The notes beneath the pieces are model-generated. The model worked only from the letters and a program-made list of their open reading frames with translations. It had not been told where the DNA came from and did no database searches. Below, one piece after another: positions 31,136 to 35,652 of a stretch of 35,652 nucleotides of DNA. Numbering within the stretch: position 1 is the stretch's first letter; every line of letters starts with the position of its first letter. The stretch spans positions 1 to 35,652 of the forward strand of contig NZ_CAJUHF010000038.1 of assembly GCF_910585845.1 (NCBI RefSeq). Direction: 5' to 3'. A program made the position numbers and the translations under genes. Source of the stretch: an uncultured Bacteroides sp. (lineage in GTDB: Bacteria; Bacteroidota; Bacteroidia; Bacteroidales; Bacteroidaceae).

Positions 31136-32767
31136 ATGATACAAGAATACCAACTGCGCGTACTGCCCGAAGTGGCAGCCAACGAGCAACGACTGAAGAC
31201 ATACCTCAACGAGGAAAAAGGGCTGAACCTGCGCGACATCACCGCCACACGCATACTGAAACGCAGCATCGACGCCCGACAGCGTACCATCTTCGTCAAC
31301 TTGACCGTACGTGTCTACCTGAACGAGACGCCCGACGACCACGAGTACACACGCACCATATATAACAATGTGGAAGGAAAGCCGCAAGTCATCGTCGTGG
31401 GCGCAGGCCCCGGCGGACTGTTTGCCGCTCTGCGTCTTATCGAGCTTGGACTGCGCCCCGTCGTCGTGGAGCGCGGCAAGGACGTGCGCGAGCGCAAGAA
31501 AGACCTGGCGCTGATCAGCCGCACGCACAGCGTCAACCCCGAATCCAACTACAGCTTCGGCGAGGGCGGTGCGGGTGCCTACTCGGACGGCAAGCTCTAC
31601 ACCCGCAGCAAGAAACGCGGAAACGTGGACAAGATACTGAACGTCTTCTGCCAACACGGCGCCTCCACCTCCATCCTTGTCGACGCACACCCGCACATCG
31701 GCACGGACAAGCTGCCGCGCGTCATCGAGAACATGCGCAACACCATCATCGGCTGCGGCGGCGAAGTGTACTTCGAGACGCGCATGGACGCGCTCATCCT
31801 CGAAGGAGACGAAGTGAAGGGCATCGAGACCAACACGGGCAAGACCTTCCTCGGTCCCGTCATCCTGGCTACGGGGCATTCCGCCCGCGACGTCTACCGC
31901 TGGCTTGCCGCCAACGGCGTAGAGATAGAAGCCAAGGGAATAGCCGTCGGTGTACGTCTGGAGCACCCGTCGGAACTGATCGACCGGATACAGTATCACA
32001 ACAAGAACGGACGGGGCAAGTACCTCCCCGCGGCAGAATACAGCTTCGTCACCCAAGTGGAGGGGCGGGGCGTGTACAGCTTCTGCATGTGCCCGGGCGG
32101 ATTCGTGGTTCCCGCGGCCAGCGGCCCCCGACAACTTGTGGTGAACGGCATGTCGCCCAGCAACCGCGGTTCGCGTTGGAGCAACTCAGGCATGGTGGTG
32201 GAGATCAGGCCGGAGGACTTGGAGGACAAAGAGCAGTGCCCGCGCCATGAATCAAGCTCCCTGCTGATAGGCACGTCGTCCGCCAATTCCAATCTTCCGG
32301 CTGCCCTGAGGATGCTCTACCTGCAGGAATCGCTCGAGTTCGCCTGCTGGCAGCAAGGCAACATGCGCCAGACTGCTCCCGCGCAGCGCATGATGGACTT
32401 CACCAACAAGAAACTGAGCTACGACCTTCCCGAAAGTTCGTACGCACCGGGACTGATCTCCTCCCCCCTCCACTTCTGGATGCCCCCGTTCCTGGCGGAA
32501 AGGCTGCGGAAAGGCTTCCAGCAATTCGGGCGGCAAAGCCGCGGCTTCCTGACGAACGAAGCGGTCATGATCGGCATGGAGACGCGCACCTCGGCGCCCG
32601 TCAGGATCGTAAGGGACAGGGAGACGCTGCAACACGTCAGGCTGAAGGGTCTCTTCCCCTGCGGCGAGGGTGCCGGATATGCCGGCGGAATCGTATCGGC
32701 AGGCATCGACGGGGAACGGTGTGCGGAGGCGGCGGCTGCCTTATGTTTCTCCGGCCATCCTTCGTAA
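31136..32767 (+). CDS. FAD-dependent dehydrogenase-like protein (COG2509 type)
   Basis: A 543-residue flavoprotein. An N-terminal alpha/beta region of about 80 residues (LRVLPEVAANEQRLKTYL) precedes a Rossmann FAD motif VIVVGAGPGGLFAALR (85-100). VVERGKDVRERKKD and SNYSFGEGGAGAYSDGKLYTR follow, then a C-terminal FAD segment LFPCGEGAGYAGGIVSAGIDG. This pattern fits the widespread but uncharacterised family of large FAD-dependent dehydrogenases. The reaction is not known. It follows radA in the same direction. Confidence 0.9.
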   Translation: MIQEYQLRVLPEVAANEQRLKTYLNEEKGLNLRDITATRILKRSIDARQRTIFVNLTVRVYLNETPDDHEYTRTIYNNVEGKPQVIVVGAGPGGLFAALRLIELGLRPVVVERGKDVRERKKDLALISRTHSVNPESNYSFGEGGAGAYSDGKLYTRSKKRGNVDKILNVFCQHGASTSILVDAHPHIGTDKLPRVIENMRNTIIGCGGEVYFETRMDALILEGDEVKGIETNTGKTFLGPVILATGHSARDVYRWLAANGVEIEAKGIAVGVRLEHPSELIDRIQYHNKNGRGKYLPAAEYSFVTQVEGRGVYSFCMCPGGFVVPAASGPRQLVVNGMSPSNRGSRWSNSGMVVEIRPEDLEDKEQCPRHESSSLLIGTSSANSNLPAALRMLYLQESLEFACWQQGNMRQTAPAQRMMDFTNKKLSYDLPESSYAPGLISSPLHFWMPPFLAERLRKGFQQFGRQSRGFLTNEAVMIGMETRTSAPVRIVRDRETLQHVRLKGLFPCGEGAGYAGGIVSAGIDGERCAEAAAALCFSGHPS

Positions 32768-32783
32768 TCCTAATAAATGAGGA

Positions 32784-32814
32784 TTGCGGGGGGAGGGAAA
32801 ATGCGTTTACTTTG
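32784..32814 (+). promoter_or_regulatory. Probable promoter of the TonB-dependent receptor
   Basis: TTACTTTG (32807-32814) differs from TAnnTTTG at one fixed base. TTGC (32784-32787), 19 bases upstream, is a partial -33 box. The leader would run about 112 bases to the ATG at 32933. Confidence 0.45.
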
Positions 32815-32833
32815 CGGCCGAATTATAAGTATC

Positions 32834-32914
32834 GAGGGGTTGGGGAATTGGCAGACGGAGCGTAGTAATGATTCCTTTAGGGCCTGCTTGAATTCCGGAT
32901 TCCCGTAATCCCTC
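32834..32914 (+). ncRNA. Structured leader of the TonB-dependent receptor mRNA
   Basis: GAGGGGTT (32834-32841) pairs with AATCCCTC (32907-32914), and GGGAAT (32843-32848) with ATTCCC (32899-32904), closing an 81-base element. GGAATT (32844-32849) can pair instead with AATTCC (32891-32896), so two structures compete. A GAATTGGCAGAC word resembles the D-arm of leucine tRNAs. It may be a cis-regulatory RNA; it matches no riboswitch class I know. Confidence 0.45.
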
Positions 32915-32932
32915 CGCAACGTAAACGAAGAA

Positions 32933-35353
32933 ATGAAGAAAAGTACATCATGGTTATTGGCCCTGGCATTCCTGCCGATAGGGAACGTCGGTGCAGAAGA
33001 GGCCGACACATTGAAGATAGTAGACGTAGAGGAAGTGCTCGTCATTGCGGCACCGAAGGAAAACCGCAAGCTGCGCGAGCTGCCGAATGCCGTCACCCTG
33101 CTTTCGCAGCAGGAGATGCAAGGGGCGCAGGTGAACTCCATCAAGAACCTGACCGCACTCGTGCCCAACATTTTCATCCCCGACTACGGGTCGCGACTGA
33201 CCTCGGCCATCTACATCCGTGGCATCGGGTCGCGCATCAACACCCCGTCCGTGGGGCTGTATGTGGACAATATACCTTATATAGACAAGTCGGCTTTCGA
33301 CTTCAACTATTCCGACATCGAGCGCATCGACGTCCTGCGCGGTCCGCAAGGCACGCTCTACGGGCGCAATGCGATGGGGGGCATCATCAAGGTGCACACC
33401 CGCTCGCCCTTCTCCTATCAGGGCACTGACCTGCGCATCGGGGCGGGAACGCACAATCAATATCAGGCTTCGCTCACCCACTATCACCGCCTGAGCGAGC
33501 GCCTCGCCTTTTCGGCCGGAGGGTTCTACGAGCACGAGGGAGGGTTCTTCCGCAATGCAGCCCTTCAGGGCAAGAAGATAGACAAGGGACAGTCGGCAGG
33601 CGGCCGCATCCGTACGATTTACCTGCCCGGGGAGGACTGGAAAGTGGATGTCACCCTCAGTTACGAATATGGCGACCAGGGCGGATATCCCTACGGGCTT
33701 TACGACAAGGAGACAGGGAGCGTGGCGCAGCCTGCCTATAACGCCGAGAGCAGTTACCGCCGCAACCTGCTGAACGCCGGGGTGAACATCGAGCATCAGG
33801 CGCGGCGGTTCACGCTGAGTGCCGTCACCGGATACCAGTACCTGACGGACCGCATGTTCCTCGACCAGGACTTCACCGCACGCAACATATACACCCTCGA
33901 GCAGCGCCAGCGCATACACACGCTCAGCGAAGAGATCGTGCTAAAGAGCAAGGGGGATCGCCGCTGGCAGTGGACCACGGGCGTCTTCGGGTTCTACCAG
34001 TGGCTCGACACAGCCGCGCCGGTCAACTTCGAGGAAGACGGCATGGCGATGCTGGGGCAGATGGTGGGCGGATTCATCCCGCCGCTGATAGAGGTGCCGA
34101 TGGGCTCCATGGGGAGCATGCACATCATGCCCTCGCTGAAACTCAGCGGGACGCGCCTGCCCATCAACGGCGATTTCGAGACGCCGGTCGTGAACGGGGC
34201 GCTGTTCCACCAGTCCACGTTCCGCGAGCTTTTCGGCGTCGACGGGCTCTCCTTCACGGCAGGGCTGAGGCTGGACTACGAGAAGATGAAGATGGACTAC
34301 GACTCCGGCACCTCGATGGACTACACCATAGGCATCACGGGGCAGATGATGCAAGACGAGCGGCCCGGGAGACCGATACAGATGATGCCCGAGGAGGCGC
34401 TCACGGTAGAGTCGCGCTATCGGGGCACGCTGGCGAAGGACTACCTGCAACTGCTGCCCAAGTTCGCCCTGCAATATGACTTCCGCCGGAACCTGGGCAA
34501 CGTATACGCCAGCGTGAGCAAGGGATACCGCTCGGGGGGATACAACATACAGATGTTCTCCGACCTCCTGCAGGCGAGCCTGCGGAACGACATGATGCGC
34601 CAGGCGAAGGCGGAGATCATGTCCCACGTGCCCGACGGCATGAAGGAGATGGTGAACTTCATCCCCGACGCCGGAGAGAATCCCGACGCCCGCGCCGCCA
34701 CGCTGTACAAGCCCGAACAGACCTGGAGCTACGAGGCGGGCACGCACCTGAACCTCTTCCGGAACCGCCTGCGTGCCGACGCCGCCCTCTTTTGGCTCGA
34801 GACGCGCGACCAGCAGATCTCCCGCTTCGCGCAGAACGGACTGGGCAGGGAGACGGTGAACGCCGGAGAGAGCCGCAGTCTCGGAGCCGAGCTCGCCGTG
34901 TCGGGGGCTGTGACGACGGATTTCAGCCTGACGGCAAGCTACGGCTACACCTACGCCACGTTCCGTGAGTACACCACCACGAACAGCCGCGGAGAAGCGG
35001 TCAGCTATGGCGGGCACTACGTCCCCTTCGTCCCCAAGCATACCTTGAGTCTGGGCGGGCAGTACCTCTTCCGCCTGCGTCCGGGTCGCTGGCTCGACGG
35101 CGTGCAGCTGAATGCCAACTACACCGGTGCCGGACGCATCTACTGGACGGAGCAGAACGACGTCAGCCAGTCCTTCTACGGCACGTTGAATTGCCGCGTC
35201 GGCCTGCGGAAAGGTAACGGTGAGATAGACTTCTGGTTGCGCAACGCACTGGATAAGGAGTATGCCGCCTTCTACTTCGAGAGTATGGGGAACGGGTTCG
35301 TTCAGAAGGGGCGTCCGGTGCAGGTGGGCGTAGAGTTGCGCTGTAGGTTCTGA
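32933..35353 (+). CDS. TonB-dependent outer membrane receptor, Met-rich
   Basis: An 806-residue receptor. The signal peptide covers about residues 1-21. A plug domain (about 35-160) carries the usual VLRGPQGTLYGRNAMGG motif (134-150), followed by a 22-strand barrel ending in Phe. It lacks the SusC-type N-terminal extension and no susD follows, so it is closer to siderophore, vitamin or metal receptors. Residues 371-573 hold about 20 methionines, seven of them at 371-399 (including MGSMGSMHIMP), in likely surface loops. That suggests a soft-metal or hydrophobic ligand, which is inference. It is expressed alone behind a structured leader. Confidence 0.9.
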   Translation: MKKSTSWLLALAFLPIGNVGAEEADTLKIVDVEEVLVIAAPKENRKLRELPNAVTLLSQQEMQGAQVNSIKNLTALVPNIFIPDYGSRLTSAIYIRGIGSRINTPSVGLYVDNIPYIDKSAFDFNYSDIERIDVLRGPQGTLYGRNAMGGIIKVHTRSPFSYQGTDLRIGAGTHNQYQASLTHYHRLSERLAFSAGGFYEHEGGFFRNAALQGKKIDKGQSAGGRIRTIYLPGEDWKVDVTLSYEYGDQGGYPYGLYDKETGSVAQPAYNAESSYRRNLLNAGVNIEHQARRFTLSAVTGYQYLTDRMFLDQDFTARNIYTLEQRQRIHTLSEEIVLKSKGDRRWQWTTGVFGFYQWLDTAAPVNFEEDGMAMLGQMVGGFIPPLIEVPMGSMGSMHIMPSLKLSGTRLPINGDFETPVVNGALFHQSTFRELFGVDGLSFTAGLRLDYEKMKMDYDSGTSMDYTIGITGQMMQDERPGRPIQMMPEEALTVESRYRGTLAKDYLQLLPKFALQYDFRRNLGNVYASVSKGYRSGGYNIQMFSDLLQASLRNDMMRQAKAEIMSHVPDGMKEMVNFIPDAGENPDARAATLYKPEQTWSYEAGTHLNLFRNRLRADAALFWLETRDQQISRFAQNGLGRETVNAGESRSLGAELAVSGAVTTDFSLTASYGYTYATFREYTTTNSRGEAVSYGGHYVPFVPKHTLSLGGQYLFRLRPGRWLDGVQLNANYTGAGRIYWTEQNDVSQSFYGTLNCRVGLRKGNGEIDFWLRNALDKEYAAFYFESMGNGFVQKGRPVQVGVELRCRF

Positions 35354-35380
35354 TTCCGCGTGCCGTGACGTTTATGCACA

Positions 35381-35598
35381 ATTCCAATAATGACACTATA
35401 ACGGGGGCGGGTGACATGCGGTTAACATCCGTTGACACTTCGGCGCCAGTGTGCCGCCAGTGTGCCTCCGTTTTTTCGCCACTCCATAGGAACGGACCCA
35501 CAACGGAGGTATATTGGAGGTGTAGCAAAAATAAAATGGGAAAAATAGGGCGAAAAAAGCAAAATCATTAAGGTCTTTTAACCGGTTTCCGTGAACCG
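35381..35598 (-). repeat. Diverged ~220-bp repeat, copy B
   Basis: Read on the minus strand it starts CGGTTCACGGAAACCGG and ends near CCCCCGTTATAGTGTCATTATTGGA, matching copy A (21626-21845) in the same order of conserved blocks. Its first base is directly next to the right terminal repeat. It starts 28 bases after the receptor stop and fills the gap to the window end, with no supported gene. Confidence 0.65.
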
Positions 35599-35600
35599 GT
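35581..35600. repeat. Perfect hairpin at the end of repeat copy B
   Basis: ACCGGTT and AACCGGT form a seven-base stem with loop TCCGTG. It marks the boundary between copy B and the terminal inverted repeat. Copy A keeps a weaker form (GGTT...AACC). Confidence 0.75.
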
Positions 35601-35652
35601 AACTATTCAGCGAATCGAATACAATCATGTTGGTCAGCAACAATTTTAGAAT
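35599..35652 (-). repeat. Right copy of 54-base terminal inverted repeat
   Basis: Exact reverse complement of bases 2-55. The repeat may continue beyond the window. On its inner side it touches repeat copy B directly. Confidence 0.9.

Noticed and set aside
32834..32914. A functional leucine tRNA
   Set aside because: The acceptor-like stem and D-arm-like word are present, but no proper T-loop, anticodon stem or leucine anticodon loop could be placed.
35365..35571. 68-codon frame after the TonB-dependent receptor
   Set aside because: It lies in repeat copy B, and copy A has no matching frame.

Overview
The window looks like chromosome of a gut Bacteroides or a close relative. The evidence is the Bacteroidetes promoter form (TTTG, about 19 bases, TAnnTTTG) ahead of several genes, the lack of Shine-Dalgarno sites, secreted proteins cleaved at an Ala-Gln type junction, BlaI/M56-TonB sensor pairs, a TonB-dependent receptor, a GH10-feruloyl esterase fusion, and the gene order xseA-xseB-ilvE-trmB-mrp. 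I see no rRNA, intact tRNA, transposase, integrase, phage gene or CRISPR array. Genus is an inference; species cannot be named.

Layout. 1-5.3 kb: a tripartite export operon (TolC, HlyD, two ABC-2 permeases) with no ATPase gene. 5.7-8.2 kb: a BlaI repressor with a clear palindromic operator and an M56 metallopeptidase carrying two TonB C-terminal domains, followed by a hairpin and an orphan signal-peptide ORF. 8.5-15.7 kb, minus strand: mnmA, a subtilisin-like protease, xseA, xseB, ilvE, trmB and mrp. 16-21.2 kb: glutamine synthetase (minus), an OprP-type porin (plus) and a secreted xylanase/feruloyl esterase (minus). 22.0-22.9 kb: an uncharacterised protein with an exonuclease-X-like GKY...DPGY motif. 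23.0-29.2 kb: thiamin synthesis, with a TPP riboswitch ahead of thiE-thiC-thi4 on plus and a convergent minus cluster of a Gfo/Idh/MocA oxidoreductase, thiD and a TenI-like protein. The thiazole enzyme is a Thi4 with His at the sulfur-donor position, which predicts a sulfide-dependent catalytic enzyme in place of ThiG/ThiH/ThiS. 29.7-35.4 kb: radA, a COG2509-type FAD protein, and a Met-rich TonB-dependent receptor behind a structured leader.

The most unusual content is between genes. (1) The two window ends carry a perfect 54-base inverted repeat (2-55 and 35599-35652). (2) At least five intergenic regions hold tandem repeats of exactly 22 bp with unrelated sequences (5415-5502, 21271-21314, 23792-23879, 26469-26610, 29525-29590), and a sixth has seven 11-bp units (21901-21977): one or two helical turns each time. 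(3) A diverged repeat of about 220 bp occurs at 21626-21845 and, inverted, at 35381-35598, where it abuts the terminal repeat without a gap. Base positions were read by eye; no alignment, folding or database search was run.
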